Below, piece after piece: positions 22,559 to 31,535 of a DNA stretch of 49,033 bases. Source of the DNA: Muribaculaceae bacterium (GTDB taxonomy: Bacteria > Bacteroidota > Bacteroidia > Bacteroidales > Muribaculaceae). The DNA lies in assembly GCA_009775225.1 (NCBI GenBank), contig VSPE01000016.1:1-49033 (forward strand). Direction: 5' to 3'. The translations under genes were made by a program, and so were the position numbers. Below the pieces are notes generated by a model, which was given only the letters and a program-made list of their open reading frames with translations, had not been told where the DNA came from and did not search any database. Numbering within the stretch: position 1 is the first letter of the stretch; each line of letters starts with the position of its first letter.

Positions 22559-24692
22559 CCTCCTGAGGATAAAGGTTGTGGTAGATAAACGAGTAGATGT
22601 CGGTGTACTCGTCTATAACCTTGCTGACGGGCTTGCCTGCGCCATGCCCGGCCTTGCTGTCGATTCGGATGAGCTTGGGAGCGTCGCCGGTGTCGGCAGC
22701 CTGAAGGGCGGCAGCGTATTTGAACGAGTGCGCGGGTACCACGCGGTCGTCGTGGTCGGCGGTGGTTACGAGAATTGCGGGGTAGGGAGTGCCGTCGTTA
22801 CTGATGTTGTGGAGGGGAGAGTAGCCCAGCAGATACGAAGCCATTTCGGGGCTGTCGTCGGCGGTGCCGTAGTCCGATGCCCAGTTCCAGCCGATAGTGA
22901 ATAGGTGGTAGCGCATCATGTCCATAACGCCCACGCGTGGTATGGCGACCTTGAAGAGGTCAGGGCGGAGGTTCACGGTGGCGCCTACGAGGAGACCGCC
23001 GTTGCTGCCACCTTCGATTGTGAGCAGTTCGGGTTTGGTCCAGCCTTCGGAAATCATATATTCGGCAGCGGCTATGAAGTCGTTGAACACGTTGAGCTTC
23101 TGCTGCTTGGTGCCGTCGAGGTGCCACTTTTCGCCGTATTCGCCGCCTCCGCGGAGGTTTGCCTGGGCGTAGATACCGCCGTTTTCGAGCCACAGCAGAC
23201 GGTTGGGGCTGAATGTGGGGTTCAGGGTAACGTTGAAGCCGCCGTAGCCGTAGAGGTACACGGGGTTGTTGCCGTCTTTAACGGTGTCTTTGTGGCGCAC
23301 GGTGAACATCGGCACTGTTGTGCCGTCGGCCGAGGTGTAGAAAACCTGCTCGGTGATGTAGTCGTCGGGGTTGAAGCCCTTGATTTCGGTAGCTTTGTAC
23401 AGCTCGGATGTGCCTTCGGCTACGTTGTATGTGAAGATTGCAGATGGGTATACAAAGGATGAGAAGGCATAGAATACATCATCCGAAGAGCGGCTGCTCG
23501 AGAAGGATGCGGTGCCGTAGGTGGGGAACTCTATTTCACGGATGAGCTTGCCGTCGAGGTCGTATACGTAGGCGTGGTTGGAGGCGTCGCGGTCGAATAC
23601 GGCGATGAGACGGTCTTTTCCGGCAAACTGCACAGAGGTAAGCACACCGCCGTCGGCGTCTTGGGGTATGATTTCCACCCATTTGTCGCGGGCTGGTTGT
23701 GCGAGGTCGATTTTGACGAAGCGGTTGCGGGGTGCATCCACCGATGTGAGCATATAGGCGTTGTCGCCGATTACATCTACCACGTCGTTGTAATATTCCT
23801 GCGAGGGTTCGATTGTAACCCATTTGCTGCCAGGGCGGTGCATATCCTTAATCATTACGGCATCGCCGATACCCTGGCCGCCGATGCTCAGGATGAGTGC
23901 GCTCTGGTCGTCGCTCACGCCGGCCTGGTGGAAGTGGAGCGGGTTGGCGGGGTCTTCAAATGCGATAGTGTCGTCGCACTGCGGAGTGCCGAGGCGGTGG
24001 TAGTACACGTTGTGGCCTTCGTTGGCGTTGCTGAACTCCTTGCCTGCTTCGGGCGCGGGGTATGCGCTGTAGTAGAAACCGTCGCCGAGCCAGGATGCCC
24101 CTGTGAACTTGGCCCACTCTATGTGGTCGGGCAGAAGCTCGCGCGAGGCGGTATCCATAACATATATTTCAGTCCAGTCGGAGCCGGAGCGCGAAATGGT
24201 GTATGCGGTGTATTTGCCGTCGTGGCTCTGGAAGAGACCTGTGAGGGCCACAGTGCCGTCGTCGGAGAGGAGGTTGGGGTCGAGGAATACCTCAGGTTCG
24301 TCTCCGGGCTTATCCACACGGTAGATTACGGCCTGGTTCTTGCTGCCGTCGTTTGCCGAGAAGTAGTATTTGCCGTCCTCGCCTTTCCAGGGGAGACCGT
24401 GGCGCTCGTAGCGGTTGAGTGTGTCGAGGCGCTTGTGGATGTCTTTGCGGAAGGATATGCGCGAGAGATAGTCCTGAGTGAGAGCGTTCTCGGCTTCAAC
24501 CCAGCGGAGAGTGGCCTCGGCGGTGTCGTTTTCGAGGGGGCGGAAGCGGTCGTCGACAGTCGTGCCGAACGCTTCGTATGTGGTGCTGTCGCAGGGAGCC
24601 TCGGGATAGTCGAGGCGGGGCTGCTTGTGGCTGCATGAGCCTGAAGATATTGACATTGCAAAAAGAGATGCGTAGATGAATGTGTTGCGCAT
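22539..24692 (-). CDS. Prolyl oligopeptidase family lipoprotein (peptidase S9)
   Basis: The 717-residue product begins with a lipoprotein signal (MRNTFIYASLFAMSISSGSC), so it is probably membrane-anchored outside the cytoplasm. An N-terminal seven-bladed propeller precedes an alpha/beta hydrolase. The nucleophile is Ser563 in EGGSNGGLLVG, the Asp lies in TTADHDDRVVPAHSF and the His in KAGHGAGKP. It would cleave short peptides after proline. The C-terminal six residues come from the AT-rich repeat. The gene sits 22 bp downstream of the MscS gene in the same group. Confidence 0.92.
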   Translation of the reverse strand: MRNTFIYASLFAMSISSGSCSHKQPRLDYPEAPCDSTTYEAFGTTVDDRFRPLENDTAEATLRWVEAENALTQDYLSRISFRKDIHKRLDTLNRYERHGLPWKGEDGKYYFSANDGSKNQAVIYRVDKPGDEPEVFLDPNLLSDDGTVALTGLFQSHDGKYTAYTISRSGSDWTEIYVMDTASRELLPDHIEWAKFTGASWLGDGFYYSAYPAPEAGKEFSNANEGHNVYYHRLGTPQCDDTIAFEDPANPLHFHQAGVSDDQSALILSIGGQGIGDAVMIKDMHRPGSKWVTIEPSQEYYNDVVDVIGDNAYMLTSVDAPRNRFVKIDLAQPARDKWVEIIPQDADGGVLTSVQFAGKDRLIAVFDRDASNHAYVYDLDGKLIREIEFPTYGTASFSSSRSSDDVFYAFSSFVYPSAIFTYNVAEGTSELYKATEIKGFNPDDYITEQVFYTSADGTTVPMFTVRHKDTVKDGNNPVYLYGYGGFNVTLNPTFSPNRLLWLENGGIYAQANLRGGGEYGEKWHLDGTKQQKLNVFNDFIAAAEYMISEGWTKPELLTIEGGSNGGLLVGATVNLRPDLFKVAIPRVGVMDMMRYHLFTIGWNWASDYGTADDSPEMASYLLGYSPLHNISNDGTPYPAILVTTADHDDRVVPAHSFKYAAALQAADTGDAPKLIRIDSKAGHGAGKPVSKVIDEYTDIYSFIYHNLYPQEEFKIKN

Positions 24693-24714
24693 GTTTCTAT
24701 GGTATAAGAGGTTT

Positions 24715-25617
24715 TCAGGAGTTGTGTATCTGGAGCTGCGGGAAGGGGAAGTTTATGCCGGCTTCGGGAAGCTCGTTGTAAATGCGCTCGTTGATAGTGT
24801 GGTAAAGGCCCCAGTAATCGGCCGAAGCCACCCATGCCGACACTTTGAGGTTCACGCTTGAGTCGGCAAGCTCGTTTACCACCACCTTTGGCTCGCGTGC
24901 CGGTTCGTCGGTTATAGTGCGGCTGTCGGAAGCGAGTATGGAAAGTATTTTTTCGCGGGCGGTATCCACGGAGTCACCATATGATATGCCCACAACCCAG
25001 TCGACTCGGCGGAAGCTTTCGCGCGAGTAGTTGTTTACGCTGCCTGTGGAGAGGCCGCCGTTAGGTATGATGATTGATTTGTTGTCGGGGGTGTTGATGA
25101 TAGTGTGGAAAATCTGTATTTCCTTCACCGTGCCGGAGTATCCCTGAGCCTCGATGTAGTCGCCTATCTTATAGGGTTTGAGCAGGAGTATGAGCACGCC
25201 GCCGGCAAAGTTCTGGAGGGTGCCGCTCAGTGCCATACCTATGGCGACGCCGGCCGAGGCGAAGAGTGCCAGGAACGATGATGTCTCGATACCGAGGATG
25301 CCGATTACGGTGACTATCAGGATGAAGTAGAGCACTATACGTATCATGCTGAGAACGAAAGTGCTCAGCGATGCGTCGATGTTGCGCTTGATGAAGATGT
25401 TGTGTACCAGGCGGTAGAGCTTGTTGATTATCCACCTGCCAATGTAGAAGATAGCGATGGCTATGGCGAGGTTGATAGCGAAGCTCACTGTAGAGCTGAC
25501 GAGCTTGTCGATGAACTCATCGAAGGTCAGCGATTTAAGCATGGAGCTTTCCTGTGCCAATGCGGGCACTGAGTCAGGGAGGGCCACAGGTGAGGGCGAA
25601 ATCTGCAAGTGTATCAT
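24715..25617 (-). CDS. MscS-type mechanosensitive channel
   Basis: The 300-residue inner-membrane protein has three N-terminal helices. The pore helix is visible as ALFASAGVAIGMALSGTLQNFAGGV, followed by the beta domain ILLLKPYKIGDYIEAQGYSG, TVKEIQIFHTIINTPDNKSI and IIPNGGLSTGSVNNYSRES. It should open under membrane tension and release solutes. The length is close to E. coli MscS. It starts 7 bp after the C11 protease stop. Confidence 0.93.
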   Translation of the reverse strand: MIHLQISPSPVALPDSVPALAQESSMLKSLTFDEFIDKLVSSTVSFAINLAIAIAIFYIGRWIINKLYRLVHNIFIKRNIDASLSTFVLSMIRIVLYFILIVTVIGILGIETSSFLALFASAGVAIGMALSGTLQNFAGGVLILLLKPYKIGDYIEAQGYSGTVKEIQIFHTIINTPDNKSIIIPNGGLSTGSVNNYSRESFRRVDWVVGISYGDSVDTAREKILSILASDSRTITDEPAREPKVVVNELADSSVNLKVSAWVASADYWGLYHTINERIYNELPEAGINFPFPQLQIHNS

Positions 25618-25624
25618 ACGTGTG

Positions 25625-26851
25625 TCAGAGCAGTGCCGATGCTATGTCGGCATACCATGTGAGTGTGTTATAGTTTTTTGTAGAATTGTCGGAGGGGTTG
25701 GCGAGGATGTAGGTGGTGAGGCCGCAGTGCGATGGAATGGAGCGGGTAGTGCCGAACACATAGCCCATGTCGGCTTTGTACAGCACAGTGTGTGCCAGTG
25801 CGTCGTCGAAATCAGCGAGGTCGGCTGCGGCGCCGGGGTAGCGCTCGTTGCCGGCGTTGTCAAGGCATAGGTCGCGCACATATTGCCTGAAGTCGAAGTA
25901 GTTGAGGGCGTGTTCGCCGCGTCCGTAGGCGGTGGGAGTCATGCCTGCGGGGTATGGTGTGGCGCTCTGCCCGTATATGCGGCGTGTTGCCTGTGCCAGC
26001 TCGCCCAGGCCCGAAGTGTCGTACACGCTCATGGTGCAATAGCGGCTTGAGAATGTGGAGGGGCTGCACTCTGGCCGCGAACCCGTGCGGCGCCATTCGT
26101 TGTAGTAGTCGAATGTGGCCGCTGCGGCGTCGGTCAGGAAGCTTTCGGAGTCGCTGAAGAAATGCTTTACGGTGTGCTGGTAGGGCATGCCTTCGGCAGC
26201 TATTTCCATGGCGCTGGCCGCTATCAGGGGAACTGTGGTGCCAAGTTCGTAGGCCACCTCAATCGAAGCCATGTAGCAGCAGTCGAAATAAAGGAAGCTC
26301 ATGGCGGGGCCTTGCGAGAGTACGCGGGCGAGTGTGCTCACATTCATCCATTGGCCGTTGTCGCCGCCGAAAGAGCGGTCGGCTGTGGCGAGGTCTTCCC
26401 TACCGTCCTGAAGCCAGCCCGAGCCGTGTCCCCACAGTATGAGGCCGTATTGGCGTGCGGGAGCATATATGTTGATGTCGGCGAGCACTTCCTGCATGCG
26501 GGTGGAGGAAGCGGACGATACGGAAGTGTCGTATGTCTTGAGCGTATCCACGCCGTCGGGTTTTATCTCGAGCAGCATGGGGACGGTGTTGTTGCGGTGG
26601 TTGTACACCACGAGGCGTCCGTCCCGGCCGATGTCGCCGGCCTTGGCTGCATGACGCATCTCGTTGATGTCGGCCACACTGTTGTTGGATAGTCCGTTGC
26701 GGTTGGCTACCTGATATACGAGCACGGTGCGGCCTGTTTCCACAGGCGGTGTGGGAGGATAGGGCACGGGTTCGTCGCTGTCCTCATTGCCGCATGAACA
26801 TGTGAGGACGACTGCAAACATTAAGTATAGTAGAAAGTTGCGCTGTGTCAT
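25625..26851 (-). CDS. Clostripain-family (C11) cysteine peptidase lipoprotein
   Basis: The 408-residue product has a lipoprotein signal (FLLYLMFAVVLTCSCGNED). The C11 core is visible: RTVLVYQVANRNGLSNNSVA, LILWGHGSGWLQDG with the catalytic His, and MSFLYFDCCYMASIEVAYEL with the catalytic Cys. C11 peptidases cleave after Arg or Lys. It heads a close-packed minus-strand run and has a TATCTTTG box (26869-26862) just upstream. Surface or periplasmic location is inferred from the lipobox. Confidence 0.9.
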   Translation of the reverse strand: MTQRNFLLYLMFAVVLTCSCGNEDSDEPVPYPPTPPVETGRTVLVYQVANRNGLSNNSVADINEMRHAAKAGDIGRDGRLVVYNHRNNTVPMLLEIKPDGVDTLKTYDTSVSSASSTRMQEVLADINIYAPARQYGLILWGHGSGWLQDGREDLATADRSFGGDNGQWMNVSTLARVLSQGPAMSFLYFDCCYMASIEVAYELGTTVPLIAASAMEIAAEGMPYQHTVKHFFSDSESFLTDAAAATFDYYNEWRRTGSRPECSPSTFSSRYCTMSVYDTSGLGELAQATRRIYGQSATPYPAGMTPTAYGRGEHALNYFDFRQYVRDLCLDNAGNERYPGAAADLADFDDALAHTVLYKADMGYVFGTTRSIPSHCGLTTYILANPSDNSTKNYNTLTWYADIASALL

Positions 26852-26861
26852 AGTTAACAGG

Positions 26862-26869
26862 CAAAGATA
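26862..26869 (-). promoter_or_regulatory. -7 box heading the seven-gene minus-strand group
   Basis: TATCTTTG followed by C on the minus strand, 10 bp before the C11 ATG. It is the only good promoter seen before the run ending at 19035. Confidence 0.5.
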
Positions 26870-26932
26870 CGAAATTTACGTAAATTTCCAAGCCTTTCCT
26901 AACAATACTTCCAATCTATTAACAATTAAACA

Positions 26933-26984
26933 CAAGCCGGCGGCACGGCGATGACATTGCTGCCACTGCCGTGCCGCCGGCTTG
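26933..26984 (-). terminator. GC-rich hairpin after the large barrel gene
   Basis: A perfect 17-bp stem (26933-26949 with 26968-26984) with an 18-nt loop lies 33 bp after the barrel gene stop. On the minus strand it is followed by an AT-rich stretch (TGTTTAATTGTT). Confidence 0.65.
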
Positions 26985-27017
26985 AATATCGGATAGTGTG
27001 TTATATGCCTGCTTCTA

Positions 27018-29834
27018 TTATCTCGGAGGACCTCCGTAGCCACGGCCTCCGCGATGTCCGGGAGGGGGCGGTCCTCCGCCGGGGCCGCTCCATGCGTTTC
27101 GGTCGGCGGGTTCGTTGCCTTTGCCGAAGGTGTTGAAGCGGTAGCTTACCGACAGCATCATATAACGTGTGAGCGAGTTATATCGCGAGTCGTCGATATA
27201 GTTTGCCGTTACACTACGGCTCACGTTGGAGCGTTGTCCGAGGATGTCGTAGGCTTTGAGAGTGACGGCGGCATTTCGGTTACGGAGGAACTCGTAGGAG
27301 AGCGAAGCGTTCCACATCCATGTGCGAGTGTCGTAGCCTTCGGAGTAGCCCGACGTGGCGGCGTAGTTGATGTCGGTGCTCAGTACTATGCCTATGGGGG
27401 TGTTGTAGGTGGCATAGAAACTGCCGCCGTAGCTGTGCACCACGTTGTTGTTGCTCTGCTGCAGGGTGTTCGAGGTGGTCTGGAGGCTGTACCGGGGGCG
27501 AAGCTCGAACTCGAGGTTGTCGGGGCGCCATGCAATGCCGGGGCTTTCGCGCACCGAGAATGAGCCTGAGCGGTTGCGGAGGCCGTTGTTGAAGCCTACG
27601 GTGCTGGCGTAGTTGAGGAAGATGTGGTTGGATATTGTGAAAGCTTTGTTTCGCAGAGGGAACGAAATCATGTTCATGCCGCGTATGTTCCACACGCCGT
27701 TTACGTTGCGGTATGTGGTTGTCTGTGCGCCTGTCTGCTTGTCGAAGGTTGTCATTGACACAATGGCGTTCTGCTGGTACTGCGCGTCGAGCATGGCCAT
27801 AATCGAGCGCTGTGCTTTGGCATCGAAGTCCTGGAAACGCACCATAAGGTTGTGGCTGAATGTGGGGTTGAGGTCGGGATTACCTACAACGATGCGCATT
27901 GGGTCGGATTTGTCGGCTACGGGCTGCAGCTGAGTCATGGAAGGCTGTGCTGTGCGTCCCGAGTAGAACATCATCATGCTTCGTGTCTTGGAGAAGCGGT
28001 GGCGGTATCGCAGGAAGGGAGCGAAGTTGAGTACGTGTCGGCTTATGTTCTTTTTTGAGTCAATAAGGTCGATAGACTTCGACATCTGCGGGAGCAGCGA
28101 GAGACCCACGTTGAGGTTGCCTTTCTTGTTCACTTTCTGATAACCGACGCGTATATCCTGGCTCATGAAGTCGTTGCGGAAGCGGTTGGACAGTTCGTTG
28201 CTAAGCTCAAGGGAGTATCCGCCTGTAGGCTCTCCGGGGAGGTCGCCGGGCAGGTACTGCGGCACGCGGTCGTAGGTGAGCTTGTCGGCATTGTTCCAGC
28301 GGTATTGGAACTGATATGAAAGTGTGAGAAAGTTGCCTTTGGAGGCATCGCCGAGTGGTTCTTTCCAGCTCAGTCGGGCGCTTATGTTGTTGGTCCAGGT
28401 GTGGTTGTCGGTGTATTGGTCGTACTCGTCTTCGGAGTCGAGCAGCAGGAAGCGGTTCAGCGAGTATGTCACCTCGTCTTCGCGCACGTTGCTGAGGCGG
28501 TAGTTGGCCATTACCGAGAAGGAGCGCCCGCGACGGTTGCGGAAGCTGTGGTTATAGATGAGGCGGCCTCCGAATTCGAAAGAGTTGCCGTCGGAAGTGG
28601 CACGGTTAAGGCTCGCGGTCACCTGATGTGGCGCGCGCCCTCCGGCGTATGTGTCGGAGCTTTCGTTAGAGCGCGAGTCGTTATAGTTCAGCGATACGTT
28701 GGGCCGGAACTCGAGAGTGTTGAAGCTGTCGGGCTTCCATATCATGCGCAGGTCGGCTCGTATGTTGTGCCCTTTGTCGCAACTGTATTTGCTAGAGTTC
28801 GTTGTGGAAGTTGAGTCGGTGAAGAGGTATTGCCTGTCGGAACTTGTGCGTGTGTCTCGGTCGGAATGGCTGTACATCACGTCGCCGCCTATGCGGAAAA
28901 TCTCTTCTTTGCCTACGTTGAAGTTTATACCGAAGGCCTGCGAGTCGGTTATGCCCTGCGAGCCTCCGAAGCGGCGGAAGCGGCCCGAAGCTCCGTCAGC
29001 GAAGCCGGGTTCGTTGATATTGTTGGCGGCACCGAGGAATGTTATCTGATTGCCGTTCCAGAAGCGGTTCACGGTGAAAGAGCCTCGGTATCGGTCGTCG
29101 GTGCCGTATCCGGCCTCCACGTTTCCGAACCAGCCGTTTTTCATATCTTTCTTTACGGTGAGGTTTATCACGGTTTCGTCTTCGCCGTCGTCCACCCCTG
29201 TCATGCGGGCCAAATCGCTTTTGCGGTCTACTACCTGTAGTTTCTCAACCATGTTTACGGGCAGGTTTCGCGAAGCTACGGTGGGGTCGTCGCTGAAGAA
29301 TTCCTTGCCGTCGACAAGTATCTTGGTCACCTCTTTGCCGTTTGCCGTGATTTTGCCTTCGGAGCTTACCTCGACGCCGGGGAGGCGTTTTAGCAAATCC
29401 TCTACCACGGCGTTTGGCTGGGTCTTGTAGGAGTCGGTGTTATACTCCACGGTGTCTTCCATTACCTTGATAGGCGTGCGAATACCTTTTACCACGGCCT
29501 CGCTAAGCATGATTGAGCTTTCCGTTAGCTCGAAAGCCTTGAGTGTGATGTCTTTGTCGGCCACCGTCACGTTGCGCAGTACGGGGGTGAAGCCTACATA
29601 CGATGCTTCTACAATGTAACGGCCCGCTTTTACGCCGTTTATTCTGAAACGACCGTTATTGTCGGTAACAACACCTTTTACAAGTGATGAGTCGCGCTGC
29701 GACAGGAGTCTTACAGAAGCCTGGGGGAGTGGTTCGTTGGCGGATGCGTCTTGAACATTACCAGAAAGCGTGATGGCCTTCACGGTCACCACGCTCAATA
29801 ATGCAAAAACCATCAAAACAATAAGTTTTCTCAT
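27018..29834 (-). CDS. TonB-dependent-receptor-like outer-membrane barrel protein
   Basis: The 938-residue product starts MRKLIVLMVFALLSVVTVKA (signal peptide). A carboxypeptidase-regulatory-like domain follows (TLSGNVQDASANEPLPQASV), then a plug-like region (LLKRLPGVEVSSEGKITANG, TKILVDGKEFFSDDP) and a long barrel. It matches the Bacteroidetes outer-membrane family OMP_b-brl_3 more than SusC. A Gly/Pro-rich tail (GPGGGPPPPGHRGGRGYGG) follows the barrel. A TACCTTTG box (29861-29854) favours the ATG at 29834 over 29843. No SusD-like partner is adjacent; the substrate is unknown. Confidence 0.87.
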   Translation of the reverse strand: MRKLIVLMVFALLSVVTVKAITLSGNVQDASANEPLPQASVRLLSQRDSSLVKGVVTDNNGRFRINGVKAGRYIVEASYVGFTPVLRNVTVADKDITLKAFELTESSIMLSEAVVKGIRTPIKVMEDTVEYNTDSYKTQPNAVVEDLLKRLPGVEVSSEGKITANGKEVTKILVDGKEFFSDDPTVASRNLPVNMVEKLQVVDRKSDLARMTGVDDGEDETVINLTVKKDMKNGWFGNVEAGYGTDDRYRGSFTVNRFWNGNQITFLGAANNINEPGFADGASGRFRRFGGSQGITDSQAFGINFNVGKEEIFRIGGDVMYSHSDRDTRTSSDRQYLFTDSTSTTNSSKYSCDKGHNIRADLRMIWKPDSFNTLEFRPNVSLNYNDSRSNESSDTYAGGRAPHQVTASLNRATSDGNSFEFGGRLIYNHSFRNRRGRSFSVMANYRLSNVREDEVTYSLNRFLLLDSEDEYDQYTDNHTWTNNISARLSWKEPLGDASKGNFLTLSYQFQYRWNNADKLTYDRVPQYLPGDLPGEPTGGYSLELSNELSNRFRNDFMSQDIRVGYQKVNKKGNLNVGLSLLPQMSKSIDLIDSKKNISRHVLNFAPFLRYRHRFSKTRSMMMFYSGRTAQPSMTQLQPVADKSDPMRIVVGNPDLNPTFSHNLMVRFQDFDAKAQRSIMAMLDAQYQQNAIVSMTTFDKQTGAQTTTYRNVNGVWNIRGMNMISFPLRNKAFTISNHIFLNYASTVGFNNGLRNRSGSFSVRESPGIAWRPDNLEFELRPRYSLQTTSNTLQQSNNNVVHSYGGSFYATYNTPIGIVLSTDINYAATSGYSEGYDTRTWMWNASLSYEFLRNRNAAVTLKAYDILGQRSNVSRSVTANYIDDSRYNSLTRYMMLSVSYRFNTFGKGNEPADRNAWSGPGGGPPPPGHRGGRGYGGPPR

Positions 29835-29853
29835 TTCTCTCATTTCTTTGCTG

Positions 29854-29861
29854 CAAAGGTA
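29854..29861 (-). promoter_or_regulatory. -7 box of the large barrel gene
   Basis: TACCTTTGC on the minus strand, 19 bp before the ATG at 29834. Confidence 0.6.
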
Positions 29862-29913
29862 GTGGGTATATGATGATGGCGCAAGCATGTATCGACGAAT
29901 GAGCCGAAATCAT

Positions 29914-29936
29914 AGATAAATCCCCCGGATTTATCT
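29914..29936 (-). terminator. Hairpin after the DUF1573 gene
   Basis: A perfect 10-bp stem AGATAAATCC/GGATTTATCT with a CCC loop lies just after the DUF1573 stop. It has no long T-run but is well placed to end the MeaB-DUF1573 transcript. Confidence 0.45.
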
Positions 29937-29942
29937 TAATCT

Positions 29943-30374
29943 TTAATTCTTACTTTCCCCTTGGGGAACAACGCATCCTTTTATGCGCAGGGTAAGCTGT
30001 TCCGACTTTCCGGCGCCGTTTTTGAAGCGTACGCGCACGTCTTTGTCGACTTCGCCGCGCTGCCCTTTGGGATTGAAGCTGACTTTTATCGTGCCTTTTT
30101 CGCCGGCGGCCGTGGGCTTGCGGGGGAAGTCCGATGCTGTACAGCCGCACGAAGGTGTGGCATAGAGTATGGCTACGGGCTGACTGCCGGTAACGGTAAA
30201 TGTGAAGTCGTGGCGCACTTCCTTGTCGTTCTCCCGGATAGTGCCGAAATCATACACGAGCGAGTCGAAGGCTATGCCTACCTTGTCGCCGGGGACGCGT
30301 CTTGCGGCCCGGGAGTCGGCCGTGGCTGCCATGAGCACGCATAGCAGCAGTGTTATCTTATATATTGTTTTCAT
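29943..30374 (-). CDS. DUF1573 family secreted protein
   Basis: The 143-residue product starts with a signal peptide (MKTIYKITLLLCVLMAATAD). It contains one Ig-like DUF1573 domain: VYDFGTIRENDKEVRHDFTF, then YATPSCGCTASDFPRKP with the conserved Cys-Gly-Cys, and GTIKVSFNPKGQRGEVDKD. These exported domains are common in Bacteroidetes and have no firm role. It overlaps the 3' end of meaB by 17 bp and is probably co-transcribed with it. Confidence 0.88.
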   Translation of the reverse strand: MKTIYKITLLLCVLMAATADSRAARRVPGDKVGIAFDSLVYDFGTIRENDKEVRHDFTFTVTGSQPVAILYATPSCGCTASDFPRKPTAAGEKGTIKVSFNPKGQRGEVDKDVRVRFKNGAGKSEQLTLRIKGCVVPQGESKN

Positions 30375-31452
30375 CGAAATAGGAGTTTAATACCTGTGCT
30401 GCCGCGGCGAACGATGAGCGGCGGTTTGCCAGCACGTCGGCCTCGCAGTCGGTGAGCATTGTTTTTATACGTTCGTTGTTGTAGAAGTGTTTGCGCAGCT
30501 GCTCGTCGATAGTCTCGTACATCCACCAGCGCGCCTGCTGCTGTCGTTTTGCCTCGAAGTAGCCATTGCCTTGCACGAAGTTGAAGTAGCGGTCTATCAT
30601 CTCCCATACTTCGGCTATGCCAAGCTCGTAGTAACCCGAGTATGTGAGCACCTCCGGCATCCAGCCTGAGGTTGTGGGCGGGAACAGGTGCAGAGCCGAG
30701 CGGTACTGAGCCTGTGCGAGCTGTGCGGGTCCCACGTTGTCGCCGTCGGCCTTGTTGATGACTATGCCGTCGGCCATTTCCATGATGCCTCGCTTTATGC
30801 CTTGCAGCTCATCGCCGGCGCCGGCAATCTGTATGAGCAGGAAGAAATCGACCATAGAGTGTACGGCTGTCTCGCTCTGACCCACGCCTACGGTCTCTAC
30901 AAAGATGTTGTTATAACCGGCGGCCTCGCACAGCACTATTGTCTCGCGGGTCTTGCGGGCCACGCCGCCGAGCGAGCCTGCCGATGGGGAAGGGCGAATG
31001 AAGGCGCCGGGGTGTACCGACAGTTTTTCCATGCGGGTCTTGTCTCCGAGGATAGAGCCTTTGGTGCGCTCGCTCGAGGGGTCGATAGCTAGAACTGCTA
31101 GCTTGCCGCCGTCGCGGAGTACGTGGAGGCCGAAAACGTCGATGCTGGTGCTCTTGCCTGCGCCTGGTACGCCCGTGATGCCTATGCGGCGCGAGTTGCC
31201 GGAGTGGGGCAGACACTTCTCTATAACTTCCTGCGCGAGTGCATAGTGGTCGGGCGCGAGGCTTTCTACCAGAGTGACCGCGCGGCTCAGTATTGTTACA
31301 TCGCCTTTGAGGATGCCTTCCACAAGCTCTGATGCCGGCGGCAGGGGCTTGCGGCGACGTTTGGTGAGATATGGGTTTACAATCGGAGGCTGCTGCACTC
31401 CGCTGTTTACGGTGAGGCCTGTGTATTGGCTGTCGTTTTCGGGATGGTTCAC
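30358..31452 (-). CDS. meaB: Methylmalonyl-CoA mutase-associated GTPase MeaB
   Basis: The 364-residue G3E-type P-loop GTPase would protect and reload B12 in methylmalonyl-CoA mutase, serving propionate production. Motifs are IGITGVPGAGKSTSIDVFG (Walker A), VLAIDPSSERTKGSILGDKT, FVETVGVGQSE and the NKAD base-recognition motif. The start is a GTG at 31452 (MNHPENDS); a stop lies five codons upstream and no ATG is available. The mutase genes are outside the window. An AT-rich repeat lies directly upstream. Confidence 0.92.
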   Translation of the reverse strand: MNHPENDSQYTGLTVNSGVQQPPIVNPYLTKRRRKPLPPASELVEGILKGDVTILSRAVTLVESLAPDHYALAQEVIEKCLPHSGNSRRIGITGVPGAGKSTSIDVFGLHVLRDGGKLAVLAIDPSSERTKGSILGDKTRMEKLSVHPGAFIRPSPSAGSLGGVARKTRETIVLCEAAGYNNIFVETVGVGQSETAVHSMVDFFLLIQIAGAGDELQGIKRGIMEMADGIVINKADGDNVGPAQLAQAQYRSALHLFPPTTSGWMPEVLTYSGYYELGIAEVWEMIDRYFNFVQGNGYFEAKRQQQARWWMYETIDEQLRKHFYNNERIKTMLTDCEADVLANRRSSFAAAAQVLNSYFDENNI

Positions 31453-31462
31453 GCCTGTCAGG

Positions 31463-31494
31463 AATTAAAAATTAAGAATTAAAAATTAAGAATT
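31463..31494. repeat. AT-rich TTAAGAATTAAAAA repeat upstream of meaB
   Basis: Near-perfect tandem units of AATTAAAAATTAAG lie in the gap between the helicase and meaB. The composition and units resemble the block at 22501-22558. Such blocks recur at gene junctions; their function is unknown. Confidence 0.65.
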
Positions 31495-31535
31495 GTTCTC
31501 CCGTTCTCCTGTAGGTGTCTTTGTGAAATTCGACA

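Noticed and set aside
23574..24638. A 354-codon plus-strand frame opposite the prolyl oligopeptidase
   Set aside because: The peptidase motifs and signal peptide on the minus strand are decisive; the opposite frame is a shadow.
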